From the NCBI GenBank assembly GCA_945952045.1, contig CAMFHE010000008.1, forward strand, positions 85,769-149,768: DNA of 64,000 bases, written 5' to 3'. Each line of letters starts with the position of its first letter. Positions within the stretch are counted from its first letter, which is position 1. The notes beneath the pieces are model-generated. The model saw only the letters and a list, made by a program, of their open reading frames with translations, was not told the origin of the DNA and did not search any database. A program made the translations under genes and the position numbers. Shown here piece after piece: positions 17,756 to 28,300 of this stretch. This DNA comes from an uncultured Rhizobium sp. (GTDB taxonomy: Bacteria; Pseudomonadota; Alphaproteobacteria; Rhizobiales; Rhizobiaceae).

Positions 17756-19003
17756 ATGACTGAAGCCACCGAAAAATCCGCGCCGGAAATCAAGGCCGTG
17801 CCGGACAATGTCAACGCCGCCTTCGACGAGTTCATGTCGGCCTTCGAAACCTTCCGCGAGGTCAACGACCGCCGTCTGGACGAAATCGAAAGCAAGCTGA
17901 CCGACGACGTCGTGACCCGCGAGCGCGTCGAGCGCATCAACCGCGCCATGGACGAGCAGAAGAGCCTGCTCGACCAGCTCGTGGTCAAGAAGGCCCGCCC
18001 ACCGCTGGGGCGCGGCGGCGCGGTCGAGACGAGCGAGCACAAGGCCGCTTTCGAAGCCTATATCCGCCGGGGCGACGAGGGCGCGCTGCGCGATCTCGAA
18101 GCCAAGGCCTATTCGTCCGGCACGGGCGCGGATGGCGGCTATCTGGTGCCGCCGGAAACCGATACCGAAATCGGCCGCCGCCTGTCGGTGGCCTCTCCGA
18201 TCCGCGCGCTGGCAACGGTGCGCCAGGTCTCGGCCGCCGTTCTGAAAAAGCCGTTTTCGCTGAGCGGTCTTTCCTCCGGCTGGGTGGCGGAAACGGCGGC
18301 GCGGCCGCAGACCAACACGCCGCAGCTGGCCGAACTCTCCTTCCCGACCATGGAGCTTTACGCCATGCCGGCGGCGACGCAATCGCTGCTCGACGATGCC
18401 GCCGTCGATATCGAGGCCTGGATCTCGGCCGAAGTCGATATCGTCTTCGCCGAGCAGGAGGGCGCGGCCTTCGTCAATGGCGACGGCACCAACAAGCCGA
18501 AGGGATTTCTGTCCTATACGACGGTGGCCGAAAGCGGCTGGAGCTGGGGCAATATCGGCTATATCGCCTCCGGTGCCGCCGGCGCCTTCAAGACCAGCGG
18601 CCCCTCGGATGTGCTGGTCGATACCATCTATGCGCTGAAGGCCCGCCATCGCCAGAATGCCGGCTTCGTCATGAACCGGAAAACGCAGGCCGAGATCCGC
18701 AAGTTCAAGGATGCCGACGGAAATTACCTGTGGCGTCCGCCCGTCGCCGCCGACCAGCCGGCCTCGCTGATGGGCTTTGCGGTGACGGAGGCCGAGGACA
18801 TGCCGGATATCGCCGCCAATTCGCTCTCCATCGCGTTTGGCGATTTCCGCGCCGGCTATCTCGTCGTGGATCGGACCGGCGTGCGCATCCTGCGCGATCC
18901 CTTCTCCGCCAAGCCCTATGTGCTGTTCTACATGACGAAACGCGTTGGCGGCGGGGTGCAGGATTTCGAGGCGATCAAACTGGTGAAGTTCGCGGCGAGC
19001 TGA
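17756..19003 (+). CDS. HK97 family major capsid protein (gp5-like)
   Basis: YSSGTGADGGYLVPPETDTEIGRRLSVASPIRALATVRQVS...FVNGDGTNKPKGFLSY. Confidence 0.95.
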   Translation: MTEATEKSAPEIKAVPDNVNAAFDEFMSAFETFREVNDRRLDEIESKLTDDVVTRERVERINRAMDEQKSLLDQLVVKKARPPLGRGGAVETSEHKAAFEAYIRRGDEGALRDLEAKAYSSGTGADGGYLVPPETDTEIGRRLSVASPIRALATVRQVSAAVLKKPFSLSGLSSGWVAETAARPQTNTPQLAELSFPTMELYAMPAATQSLLDDAAVDIEAWISAEVDIVFAEQEGAAFVNGDGTNKPKGFLSYTTVAESGWSWGNIGYIASGAAGAFKTSGPSDVLVDTIYALKARHRQNAGFVMNRKTQAEIRKFKDADGNYLWRPPVAADQPASLMGFAVTEAEDMPDIAANSLSIAFGDFRAGYLVVDRTGVRILRDPFSAKPYVLFYMTKRVGGGVQDFEAIKLVKFAAS

Positions 19004-19042
19004 GCCGGCGCTCTCTGCCGCAACCGTGATTGCGGCAATTTC

Positions 19043-19066
19043 CCCTTCTCCCCGCGGGGAGAAGGG
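19043..19066. repeat. Perfect 24-bp palindrome between capsid and connector genes
   Basis: CCCTTCTCCCC-GC-GGGGAGAAGGG. Confidence 0.8.
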
Positions 19067-19113
19067 ATTTGCGGCACAGCCCTATTCCAATTTCCAAATC
19101 CCCGGAGACATCA

Positions 19114-19677
19114 ATGACCTATGCCCTGATCGCGCCGCCGGTGGCGGAGCCGTTGACGCTTGTGGAGGTGAAGGCGCATTTGCGCCTCGACGGCGACGAC
19201 GAGGATGCGCTGCTGACGAGCCTTATCCGCGCCGCCCGCGAGCATCTGGAGCGGATGAGCGGGCTGGCGCTGGTCAACCAAGGCTGGCGGCTTTATCTCG
19301 ACGTCTGGCCGGAGGGGCCGATTCAAATTGGCAGGGCGCCGGTGCAAGCCATTGAATCGGTGACGATCTATGACGCGGCCGGTGCGCCGGTCAGCGTCCC
19401 GCTTGACGGCCATATGCTGGACGGGCAGGCGATGCCGGCGCGGCTGATGCTGTCGCAAAGCCCTGATACGGCGCGGGCGCTGAACGGCATCGAGATCGAT
19501 TTCACCGCCGGCTTCGGCAATGCCGTCGATGTGCCGGACGGTTTGAAACGGGCGATGCTGACGCATATCGCCCAGATGTTTTCCTGCCGTGGCGTCGTAT
19601 CTCCGGACAATCAGCCGGCGCTCATTCCCGATGGGTACGAACGGCTGGTTGCGCCCTGGCTGCCGAGGAGGCTCTGA
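19114..19677 (+). CDS. GTA gp6-like head-tail connector
   Basis: PLTLVEVKAHLRLDGDDEDALLTSLIRAAREHLERMSG. Confidence 0.88.
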   Translation: MTYALIAPPVAEPLTLVEVKAHLRLDGDDEDALLTSLIRAAREHLERMSGLALVNQGWRLYLDVWPEGPIQIGRAPVQAIESVTIYDAAGAPVSVPLDGHMLDGQAMPARLMLSQSPDTARALNGIEIDFTAGFGNAVDVPDGLKRAMLTHIAQMFSCRGVVSPDNQPALIPDGYERLVAPWLPRRL

Positions 19678-19679
19678 CC

Positions 19680-20015
19680 ATGCCTGTCGCTTTTCTCGAT
19701 CCCGGCCAGTTTTCCGCGCGGCTGGAACTGGAAGCGCCGGTTGCCACGCCGGACGGGCAAGGCGGGGCGGAGATCGCCTTTGCCGGTATTGCCGCGCTCT
19801 GGGCGCTGGTCGAGCCGGTGAGCCAGGCCTATGGCGAGATCGCAGGCGCCGATGCCGCCACGATCAGCCATCGCATCTGGATACGGTTTCGCTGCGATAT
19901 CGTCGCCGGCCAGCGGCTGCGCAAGGGCGCGCGCCTGTTCACCATCCGCACCGCCCGCGATCCCGATGAAAGCGGCCGCTATCTCGTCTGCTATTGCGAG
20001 GAGGAGGGCAAATGA
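19680..20015 (+). CDS. Phage head closure / head-tail adaptor protein
   Basis: MPVAFLDPGQFSARLELEAPVATPDGQGGAEIAFAGIAALWALVEPVS. Confidence 0.85.
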   Translation: MPVAFLDPGQFSARLELEAPVATPDGQGGAEIAFAGIAALWALVEPVSQAYGEIAGADAATISHRIWIRFRCDIVAGQRLRKGARLFTIRTARDPDESGRYLVCYCEEEGK

Positions 20016-20410
20016 GCGCCGCGAACGCCCTGATGCAAGCCATCCATGCACGGCTTGCCGACGATGTCGCGCTGACGGCGATCATCGGCGCCGATGGCAT
20101 TCACGACCGGCTGCTCGACCGTCCGCGTCTGCCCTGCATCGTCATATCGGAGCTGCGCAGCGAGGATTTTTCGACCGCGACAGAAACGGGCGAGGAGCAT
20201 TTCCTGACGCTCGAAGCCTGGTCGGCGGAGCAGGGGCAGCGCCAGGCGCAGGAGATCGCGGGCCGGCTGCGCGCCCTTCTGCATGATGCCGATCTGGCGC
20301 TTGTCGGCGCGACGCTCGTCAACCTGCAGCACCGCACGACGCGGGCGCGGCGCGAGCCGAAGTCGCGCCGCCATGTCGCCGAATTGCGCTTCCGCGCGGT
20401 TACCGAATGA
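20012..20410 (+). CDS. DUF3168 tail-completion protein (gp8-like)
   Basis: MSAANALMQAIHARLADDVALTAIIGADGIHDRLLDRPRLPCIVISELRSEDFSTATETGEEHFLTLEAW. Confidence 0.85.
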   Translation: MSAANALMQAIHARLADDVALTAIIGADGIHDRLLDRPRLPCIVISELRSEDFSTATETGEEHFLTLEAWSAEQGQRQAQEIAGRLRALLHDADLALVGATLVNLQHRTTRARREPKSRRHVAELRFRAVTE

Positions 20411-21623
20411 GAGGTTCGCCCGCCGCCCTGGCGCGACGGATGATGACCCACAAGACGAGCGTCAGCAGAAGCGACAGCATCGACAACAGCGTGATGGTGA
20501 CGATGACGGCATTGAGGCCGAGGCGGTCGAGAATGCCGGTGAAGATGACGGGTGCCACGGCGCTGGCCAGATTTTGCGGCAGCGACAGCCGCGCCGACTG
20601 CATGCCGAATTCCTGCCGTGAGAATACGAGCAGCGGCAGCAGGGCGCGCGCCACGGTCACCACGCCGGTGCCGAAACCATACAGCACCACGAAGCCGACC
20701 AGCAGCGGCGGCGCAGAACCGGCAAAGGCGAGCATGACGAAGCTGGCGACCAGCATCAACACACCGGCCGTCGTTCCGATCAGCGGCGAGCTTCGCCGGC
20801 CGAGCAGCATGTCGAGAAAGCGGGCGGCGATGCCCATGACCCCGCGCAACGAGCCAAGCTCCAGCGCGAAGGCGGGTGACGCGCCGGAGAGGCTGAGGAT
20901 ATGCAAGAGCGACGGCGTCAGCCCATAGGTGACGAAGGTCGCCAGCATGGTCGAGACGGCGATCAGCAGGAAGGCGGCCGTTCTCTGTCGCGGGCTGAGG
21001 CGGATGGGGGCGATATCGTGTCCCTCATCCGCCGTCGCCGCAGCCCCGGGGCGCGGCAGGACGAAGAGATGCAGCGGCAGGCAGACGCAAAGATGGATGA
21101 AGGCGGTGACGACGAAGGTCATGCGCCAGCCGATCTCGGCCTGCACGGCATTCAGGAGCGGCCAGAAGACGGCGCTGGAGAGGCCGGTGAACAGCATCAG
21201 GATGGCGATGACCCGGCCAGCGCGCAAGCCCTCGCGTTCGACGATGGCCGTATAGGCCGGCGGCGACAGGCCGAGCGCCCCTCCGAAGCCGATGACCGCC
21301 CAGGCAAGAATATAGCTGACTAGCCCCTGCGCCGCCGAGAGCGCCAGCAGGCCGAAGAAGAACACGACCGAGCCGGCGGCGAGCACGTTTCGTGCGCCGA
21401 ACCGGGTGAGCCAGCGGCCGGTCGCCGGGCCTGCCAGCGCGCTGACCAGCATCATCACCGAAATGCCGAGAAAGATCACCTCGTTGGCGAGGCCGAGATC
21501 GGGCGCGATGATGCGGCCCATGACGCCGAGCATGTCGAAGGTCGTGCCCCAGCCGACGAGCTGGGTGATCGCCAGGACGGCGACGGTGACCGCCGGGCGG
21601 CTTGAGGCGGGGGCATGCGGCAT
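20400..21623 (-). CDS. MFS transporter, antisense within the GTA cluster
   Basis: 407 aa with repeated TM segments; ITQLVGWGTTFDMLGVMGRIIAPDLGL... Confidence 0.88.
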   Translation of the reverse strand: MPHAPASSRPAVTVAVLAITQLVGWGTTFDMLGVMGRIIAPDLGLANEVIFLGISVMMLVSALAGPATGRWLTRFGARNVLAAGSVVFFFGLLALSAAQGLVSYILAWAVIGFGGALGLSPPAYTAIVEREGLRAGRVIAILMLFTGLSSAVFWPLLNAVQAEIGWRMTFVVTAFIHLCVCLPLHLFVLPRPGAAATADEGHDIAPIRLSPRQRTAAFLLIAVSTMLATFVTYGLTPSLLHILSLSGASPAFALELGSLRGVMGIAARFLDMLLGRRSSPLIGTTAGVLMLVASFVMLAFAGSAPPLLVGFVVLYGFGTGVVTVARALLPLLVFSRQEFGMQSARLSLPQNLASAVAPVIFTGILDRLGLNAVIVTITLLSMLSLLLTLVLWVIIRRARAAGEPLIR

Positions 21624-21710
21624 GGGTTTTTCGAATCCGGCAGGTCAGACCGGCGGTCTAGCACGCTTCGCGTGAGGCCGCATCCGGTTGCGCGGAAATT
21701 TCAACCGAGA

Positions 21711-21766
21711 GCATTTCCAGGAAAAGCGGATACCGATTTTCCGTCCGGAAATGCGACAAGACAAAA
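21711..21766. repeat. Dispersed palindromic repeat, copy 1
   Basis: GCATTTCCAGGAAAAGCGGATACCGATTTTCCGTCCGGAAATGCGACAAGACAAAA; inverted counterpart at 57056-57111. Confidence 0.75.
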
Positions 21767-21775
21767 GAGGACGAC

Positions 21776-22183
21776 ATGGTTGCTCAGAAGGGCAAGGATC
21801 TGCTCCTGAAGGTCCATAACGGCAGCGCCTATGAAACGGTGGCCGGCCTGCGCTCCAAGCGGCTCGGCTTCAATGCCGAGACGGTGGATGTCACCGATGC
21901 CGAAAGCGCCGGGCGCTGGCGCGAGCTTCTCGCCGGTGCCGGGGTGCAGCGCGCATCCCTTTCGGGCGCTGGCATCTTCAAGGATGCGGCCTCCGATGCG
22001 ACGCTGCGCGCAGCGCTGTTTGCCGGCACCATCCTCGACTGGCAGATCGTCATCCCCGATTTCGGCACGGTGACCGGGCCGTTCCAGATCACCGCCCTCG
22101 AATATTCCGGCCAGCACAATGGCGAGCTGCAATTCGAGCTGGCGCTGGAATCGGCCGGCGCGCTCAGTTTTGGTGCGTTGTGA
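21776..22183 (+). CDS. GTA major tail protein (gp9-like)
   Basis: MVAQKGKDLLLKVHNGSAYETVAGLRSKRLGFNAETVDVTDAESAGRWRELLAGAGVQRASLSGAGIFKD. Confidence 0.9.
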   Translation: MVAQKGKDLLLKVHNGSAYETVAGLRSKRLGFNAETVDVTDAESAGRWRELLAGAGVQRASLSGAGIFKDAASDATLRAALFAGTILDWQIVIPDFGTVTGPFQITALEYSGQHNGELQFELALESAGALSFGAL

Positions 22184-22551
22184 TGACGGGGCGACAGGGA
22201 CGCGCCAACCGCCGGCGCGGCGAAATCGAGGCGGTCATCGATGGCGAGCGCCGCATTCTCTGCCTGACGCTGGGGGCGTTGGCCGAACTGGAAACGACCT
22301 TCGCCGCCGACAATCTCGCCGATCTCGCCGCCCGCTTCGAAAGCGGGCGGCTGCGGGCCGTCGATATCATCCGCCTCGTCGGCGCCGGGCTTCGCGGCGG
22401 CGGCAATGTGGTCTCGGATGAAGACGTGGCGATGGCCGATATCGAGGGCGGCATCGCCGGCTGCGCCACCATCGTCCGCGATCTCCTGACCGCGACGTTT
22501 CTGGAGCCCGGCCCCGGACACGGTATGGAGGCCGCCCCGCCGCGCCCTTGA
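22180..22551 (+). CDS. GTA gp10-like (gene transfer agent family) protein
   Basis: RANRRRGEIEAVIDGERRILCLTLGALAELETTFAADNLADLAARFESGRL. Confidence 0.85.
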   Translation: MMTGRQGRANRRRGEIEAVIDGERRILCLTLGALAELETTFAADNLADLAARFESGRLRAVDIIRLVGAGLRGGGNVVSDEDVAMADIEGGIAGCATIVRDLLTATFLEPGPGHGMEAAPPRP

Positions 22552-22772
22552 GCGCCGCGGCAGGCGAGACACGGCCGGCGCCCTTCCCGTGGGACAGGGC
22601 GATGCATGCCGGCCTCTGCCTGCTGCGGCTCGATGCCGGCAGTTTCTGGGCGATGACTCCCCGCGAACTCCATGCCGCCACCGGCGGCCTGACGCCCGAT
22701 GCTGGGGCGCCGGATCGGCCGGCGCTGGCCGCGCTGATGCGGCGCTTTCCAGATAAGCCCGAAAGGATATGA
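22548..22772 (+). CDS. Phage tail assembly chaperone-like protein
   Basis: PFPWDRAMHAGLCLLRLDAGSFWAMTPRELHAATGG. Confidence 0.8.
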   Translation: MSAAAGETRPAPFPWDRAMHAGLCLLRLDAGSFWAMTPRELHAATGGLTPDAGAPDRPALAALMRRFPDKPERI

Positions 22773-23347
22773 GCATGGACGACCAGTCCCTCGACGACAT
22801 GACCCGCAATGCCTCCGCCCTGGGTGAGGTGCTGACCGATCTCGAAACCCGCTCGCGCGCCTTCGGCTCCGTCTTGTCAGGTGCTTTGCGGCAGGCGGCG
22901 AGCGGCAGCAAGAGCCTCGAAGATATTTTGCGCGGGGTCGGTACACGCTTGGGCGATATCGCGCTGTCGGTTGGGCTGAAGCCGCTGGAAGGGCTGGTCG
23001 GCAATACCGTTTCGGGCTTGGCCGGAAATCTCGGCTCGCTCTTCGCCTTTTCGCGCGGCGGCGTGCCGGGGCGAGTGACGCCCTTTGCCGACGGCGGCAT
23101 CGTTTCCGCACCCACCTACTTTGCCATGGAGGGCGGCCGTGGGCTGATGGGCGAGGCTGGCGCGGAGGCGATCCTGCCGCTGAAACGCGGCTCCGATGGC
23201 GCGCTCGGCGTCGCGGCGGCCAGTGGCGGCGGCGCCAGCATCGTCTTCAACATCACCACCCCCGACGCCGAAAGCTTTCGCCGCAGCGAAGGCCAGCTTT
23301 CCGCCATGCTCGCCCGCAGCGTCGGGCGCGGGCAACGGAATATTTGA
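22769..23347 (+). CDS. Short tape-measure protein (gp11-like)
   Basis: SLEDILRGVGTRLGDIALSVGLKPLEGLVGNTVSGLAGNLGSLFAFSRGGVPGRVTPFADGGIVSAPTYFAMEGGRGLMGEAGAEAILPLKRG. Confidence 0.88.
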   Translation: MSMDDQSLDDMTRNASALGEVLTDLETRSRAFGSVLSGALRQAASGSKSLEDILRGVGTRLGDIALSVGLKPLEGLVGNTVSGLAGNLGSLFAFSRGGVPGRVTPFADGGIVSAPTYFAMEGGRGLMGEAGAEAILPLKRGSDGALGVAAASGGGASIVFNITTPDAESFRRSEGQLSAMLARSVGRGQRNI

Positions 23348-23359
23348 GGGAAAAGAACC

Positions 23360-23992
23360 ATGCCGGGATTTCATGAGATGCGGTTTCCGTTGCGGCTGTC
23401 GCTATCGACCAGCGGTGGGCCGGAGAGGCGGACGGATATCGTCAATCTGACCAATGGGCGCGAGAGCCGCAACCGGCGCTGGCGGGGCGCGCGGCGCTCC
23501 TACGATGCGGGGTCGGGCGTGCGCTCGATTGACGATCTCTATGAGGTCGCGGCGTTTTTCGAGGCGCGGAGCGGGGCGCTCTATGGGTTTCGGTTTCGCG
23601 ATCCGTTCGATGACAAGTCCTGCCCGCCGGGGGAGAGCGTTTCGGCGATGGACCAGCTTCTCGGAACCGGCGACGGGATGCGGACGGCGTTTCAGCTCGT
23701 CAAGACCTATGCGGATGCCGGCGGCGGGGTCGAGCGGGTGATCGCCAAGCCGGTGGCCGGGACGGTGGTGGCTTCCGTTGGCGGTGTCCTCGTGCCGCCC
23801 TGGGATTTTGCTTGCGATCCGGCGACGGGGATCGTTGCCTTTTCCACCCCGCCGCTCTCGGGAGCGGCGGTGCGGGCGGGCTTCGTCTTCGATGTGCCGG
23901 TGCGTTTTGCCGGCGACCGTATCGATATCAGCCTGCAGTCCTTCAAGGCCGGGCGCATTCCCTCCATTCCCCTGATCGAGATCACGCCATGA
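23360..23992 (+). CDS. DUF2460 tail protein (gp12-like)
   Basis: MPGFHEMRFPLRLSLSTSGGPERRTDIVNLTNGRESRNRRWRGARRSYDAGSGVRSIDDLYEVAAFFEARSG. Confidence 0.92.
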   Translation: MPGFHEMRFPLRLSLSTSGGPERRTDIVNLTNGRESRNRRWRGARRSYDAGSGVRSIDDLYEVAAFFEARSGALYGFRFRDPFDDKSCPPGESVSAMDQLLGTGDGMRTAFQLVKTYADAGGGVERVIAKPVAGTVVASVGGVLVPPWDFACDPATGIVAFSTPPLSGAAVRAGFVFDVPVRFAGDRIDISLQSFKAGRIPSIPLIEITP

Positions 23993-24873
23993 GAGAAATC
24001 CCTGCAGCGCTCGCCGCCCATATTGCCGAGGGCGCCACGACGCTTTGTCATGCCTGGCGGGTCATCCGCCGTGATGGCAGCGTCTTCGGTTTTACCGAGC
24101 ATGACGGCGACCTCGATTTCGCCGCTACGCATTTTGCCGCCGCCAGCGGCTTTTCCGCCAGCGATGCGGAGACGGAGGCGGGTCTGGCCGCAACGACGGC
24201 GGAGGTGGCCGGCGGTTTTTCCAGCGAGGCGATTACGGAAGGTGACCTGACCGACGGGCGCTATGACGGGGCGCGGGTGGAGGTCTATCTCGTCAATTGG
24301 GCCGATCCGGCGCAGCACATGCTGCTGCGTGTGCAGGAAATCGGCGAGGTAACGTTGAGCGATGGCGATTTTCGCGCCGAATTGCGCAGTTTTACCCACA
24401 AGCTCGGGCGCGATCAGGGCCGCATCTATGGGCGGCGTTGCGATGCGACGCTGGGCGATGGGCGCTGCGGCGTCGATCTCGCCGCCTATCGCGGCGGCGG
24501 CGCGGTGACGGCGGTCCTCGACGGGCAGACGGTGGTGGTCTCGGGGATTTCCGGTTTTGCAGCCGGGTTTTTCCGCTATGGGGTGCTGAAAGTCACCGGC
24601 GGGCCGCTCGCCGGCCTGTCCTTCGATATCGACGATCATCGGGTCGAGGAGGGAGCGGTGGCCCTGACCTTCTGGTTGCCGCTGCCGCGTCCGGTCACGG
24701 TGGGGGCGACGTTCGAGATCGCTGCCGGTTGCGACAAGGCGTTTTCCACCTGCCGGGCGAAATTCGCCAACCAGCTTAATTTCCAAGGATTTCCGCATAT
24801 CCCGGGCTCGGACTTCGCCTATTCCTATGCCGATGGCGAGACCGTGCATGATGGCCGGGCGCTGTTCGAATGA
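23989..24873 (+). CDS. DUF2163 tail protein (gp13-like)
   Basis: MREIPAALAAHIAEGATTLCHAWRVIRRDGSVFGFTEHDGDL...GRRCDATLGDGRCGVDLA. Confidence 0.92.
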   Translation: MREIPAALAAHIAEGATTLCHAWRVIRRDGSVFGFTEHDGDLDFAATHFAAASGFSASDAETEAGLAATTAEVAGGFSSEAITEGDLTDGRYDGARVEVYLVNWADPAQHMLLRVQEIGEVTLSDGDFRAELRSFTHKLGRDQGRIYGRRCDATLGDGRCGVDLAAYRGGGAVTAVLDGQTVVVSGISGFAAGFFRYGVLKVTGGPLAGLSFDIDDHRVEEGAVALTFWLPLPRPVTVGATFEIAAGCDKAFSTCRAKFANQLNFQGFPHIPGSDFAYSYADGETVHDGRALFE

Positions 24874-25295
24874 ACGGGGTCGGCGAAAAAGTCTTGCGCG
24901 CGGCGGAAGCTTGGATCGGCACGCCCTACCGCCATCAGGGATCGCGGCGCGGCATCGGCTGCGATTGCCTCGGGCTGGTGCGCGGCGTCTGGCGGGAGCT
25001 TTACGGCGGCGAGCCGGAAACGCCCGCGCCTTATGCGCCCGATTGGGCGGAGCGTTGCGGCGAGGAGCGGCTGCTGGCGGCGGCCGGGCGGTATTTTTTG
25101 CCCGTCGACGCCATGGAAGCGGGCGACCTGATGATCTTTCGCTGGCGGGCGGGTTATGCGGCCAAACATGCCGGCATCTTCTGCGGGCAGGGGCATTTCA
25201 TCCATGCCTATGAGCAGGCGGCGGTGATCCGCTCGCCGCTGACGCCCTCCTGGCGCCGGCGCATTGCCGGCGTCTTCCGCTTCCCCGAACTCTGA
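24870..25295 (+). CDS. NlpC/P60 peptidase (gp14-like)
   Basis: AWIGTPYRHQGSRRGIGCDCLGLVRGVWRELYG...AKHAGIFCGQGHFIHAY. Confidence 0.92.
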   Translation: MNGVGEKVLRAAEAWIGTPYRHQGSRRGIGCDCLGLVRGVWRELYGGEPETPAPYAPDWAERCGEERLLAAAGRYFLPVDAMEAGDLMIFRWRAGYAAKHAGIFCGQGHFIHAYEQAAVIRSPLTPSWRRRIAGVFRFPEL

Positions 25296-25305
25296 GGTTC
25301 TTCAA

Positions 25306-28300
25306 ATGGCGACGATTCTGTTTCAGGCGGCGGGTGCGGCACTTGGTGGCGTCTTCGGGCCCGTGGGCGCAATCATCGGCCGGGCGGCGGGCGCGCTGGC
25401 CGGCAATGTCGTCGACCGGGCGCTGATCAACGGCACCCGCACCATCTCCGGCCAGCGGCTGGCGACGGCGCGCATTCCCGGGGCCGATGACGGCACCTCC
25501 ATCAGCCGTCTCTACGGCACCGCCCGCATCGGCGGCACGCTGATCTGGGCGACGCGTTTCGAGGAGGAAGTCTCCGTGGAGCGCGCCGGCGGCAAGGCGA
25601 CGGGGCCGCGCGTCGAAAATTTCAGCTATTATGCCAATCTGGCCATCGGGCTCTGTGAAGGCGAGATCGCCAGCGTGCGCCGTGTCTGGGCCGACGGGCG
25701 CGAGATCGACCTGACCAATATAGAGATGCGGGTGCACACCGGCAGCCGCGACCAGCTTGCCGATCCGCTGATCGAGGCGAAGCAAGGCGCGGGCAGGGTG
25801 CCGGCCTATCGCGGACTGGCTTACGTCGTCTTCGAGCGGCTGCCGCTCGATACTTTCGGAAACCGTATTCCACTGTTCCAGTTCGAGGTGCTGCGCACCG
25901 TCGGGCGGCTGGAAAGCCAGATCCGGGCGATCACTATCATTCCCGGCTCCACCGAGCACGGCTATTCCACTGTGCCGGTCACCGAAAGCCTGGGGCCGGG
26001 CAGTGTGCGCAGCATGAACCGCCATACACTGACGCATGCGACCGACTGGGCTGCCTCGATCGACGAATTGACGGCCGTCTGCCCCAATCTGGAAAGCGTG
26101 GCGCTGGTCGTCTCCTGGTTCGGCACGGATTTGCGCGCCGGCGAATGCCGCATCCTGCCGGGCGTCGAGACGCTGGGGCGGGAGGAGGAGAGCATTCCCT
26201 GGATCGTCTCCGGCATTCCCCGCAGCGATGCGCACCTGATCAGCACCAGTAATGGCGGCCCGGCCTATGGCGGCACGCCGAACGATGCCAGCGTCGTCGC
26301 GGCCATCGCCGACCTGAAGGCGCGCGGCCTGAAAGTGTTTCTCTATCCCTTCCTGATGATGGATGTGCCGCTCGGCAACGGCTTGCCGGATCCGCATGGC
26401 GGGGCGGAACAGGCGGTCTATCCCTGGCGCGGGCGCATCACCTGTCATCCCGCGCCCGGCCGTGCCGGTTCGCCGGATCGCAGCGCCGCCATCGGCGCGG
26501 CCGTTTCCGCCTTCTGCGGCGATACGGCGGTTGCGGATTTTTCCGTGGCGGGCACGGAAATTACGCATACCGGAGCGGCCGAGGGCTATCGCCGGCTGGT
26601 GCTGCATTATGCGCATCTGGCGGCGGCGGTCGGCGGGGTCGATGGTTTCATCATCGGCTCGGAATTGCGCGGGCTGACGCAATTGCGCGACGAGACGAAC
26701 GCCTTTCCCTTCGTGCAGGCGCTGGCAACGCTGGCGGGCGAGGTGCGTGGGCTGCTGGGGCCGGCGGCGAAGTTGACCTACGGCGCGGACTGGAGCGAAT
26801 ATTTCGGCTACCACCCGGCCGATGGCAGCGGCGACGTCTATTTCCATCTCGATCCGCTCTGGGCCTCGCCGGCCATCGATGCGGTGGGGATCGATAATTA
26901 CATGCCGCTGTCGGACTGGCGCGATGCCGATCTGCTGGCGGAAAGTCCGGACGGCGCGCGCACGGCGGACGATCCAAGAGCCTTGAAGGCCGCCGTCGCC
27001 ACAGGCGAAGGGTTCGACTGGTATTATGCCAGCGAGGCCGACCGCAAGGCGCGGCAGCGCAGCCCGATCACTGATGGGCTGGCGGCGAAGCCCTGGGTGT
27101 TTCGCTACAAGGATATCCATGGCTGGTGGTCGAACCGGCACTACAATCGCGTCGACGGCGCGGAGGTCGGGACGCCAACCCCCTGGGTTCCCGGCATGAA
27201 GCCGGTCTGGCTGACCGAACTCGGCTGCCCCGCCATTGACAAGGGCGCGAACCAGCCAAACGTCTTCGTCGACCCAAAGTCTTCGGAGAGCTTTGCGCCC
27301 TATTTCTCCAACTGGATGCGCCTCGACAGCATTCAGCGCCGCTTTCTCGAGGCCCATCACGATCACTGGACGGGTGCTGACGCGCCGGCCGGCATGCTGG
27401 ATGCGACAAAGACCTTCGTCTGGACCTGGGATGCGCGGCCGTTTCCGGCCTTTCCGCAGGAAAAGAAGGTGTGGAGCGACGGCTCCAACTGGACGACAGG
27501 GCATTGGATGAACGGCCGCCTCGGCGCGGGCACGCTGGCGGAAGTGATCGCCGCCATCCTGCGAGATCATGGGTTTACCGATTTCGATGTCGAGGAAGTC
27601 AGCGGCGATCTTCCGGGGTATGTGCAAGGCGAAATCGCCTCGGCGCGGGCGCTGATCGAGCCGCTGCTGTTCGCCTTTCAGGTCGATGCCTACGAGGGCG
27701 GGCCGATTTTACGGTTTCGCTCGCGGCTGAAGGCGAGCCGCCCGGCAAAAGTGATCGACGTTCTGGCCGATCTCGACGACCAGAAACTGTGGACGGAAAA
27801 CCGCAACCACGATGCCGACCATGCCGGCGAGGCGATCATCGGTTTCTACGACCAGTTCCTCGATTACGAGCAGGCGAGCAGCCGTTCGCGCCGGGTGGCG
27901 GCCGCTAATGACCGGGTTCTGCGTTGCGATCTTGCCGCCAGCCTCGCTGCGGAGACGGCGCTGGCCGGCGCCGAAGCGCTGTTGCGCGACCAGCTCGTGG
28001 CGCGCCGTTCCCTCAGCTTCGATCTCGCGCCTTACGAACTCGGCCTGCAGCCGGGCGATGCGGTGGAATTGCCGGATGGGCCGGCGGGGCGGTTTCTCGT
28101 CACCCGCATTGAGGACGGCAAGACCCGGCATGTGGAGGCGCGCGCCTTTGCAGCCTCCACTGCGACACGCCCGCCTTCGCGTGAAGACGAGCCGGGCACC
28201 GTGGGCACGGAGGTATTCCCCTTCGCGCCGCTTCTGGTCTTTCTCGACCTGCCGCGCTTCGAAGGTGGTGCGTCGGGCGATTTCGCCCGCGTCGCGCTCT

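Noticed and set aside
25198-27627. 809-aa minus-strand ORF within the gp15-like gene
   Set aside because: Shadow ORF; low-complexity Arg/His/Gly-rich translation, opposite a well-supported GTA gene.
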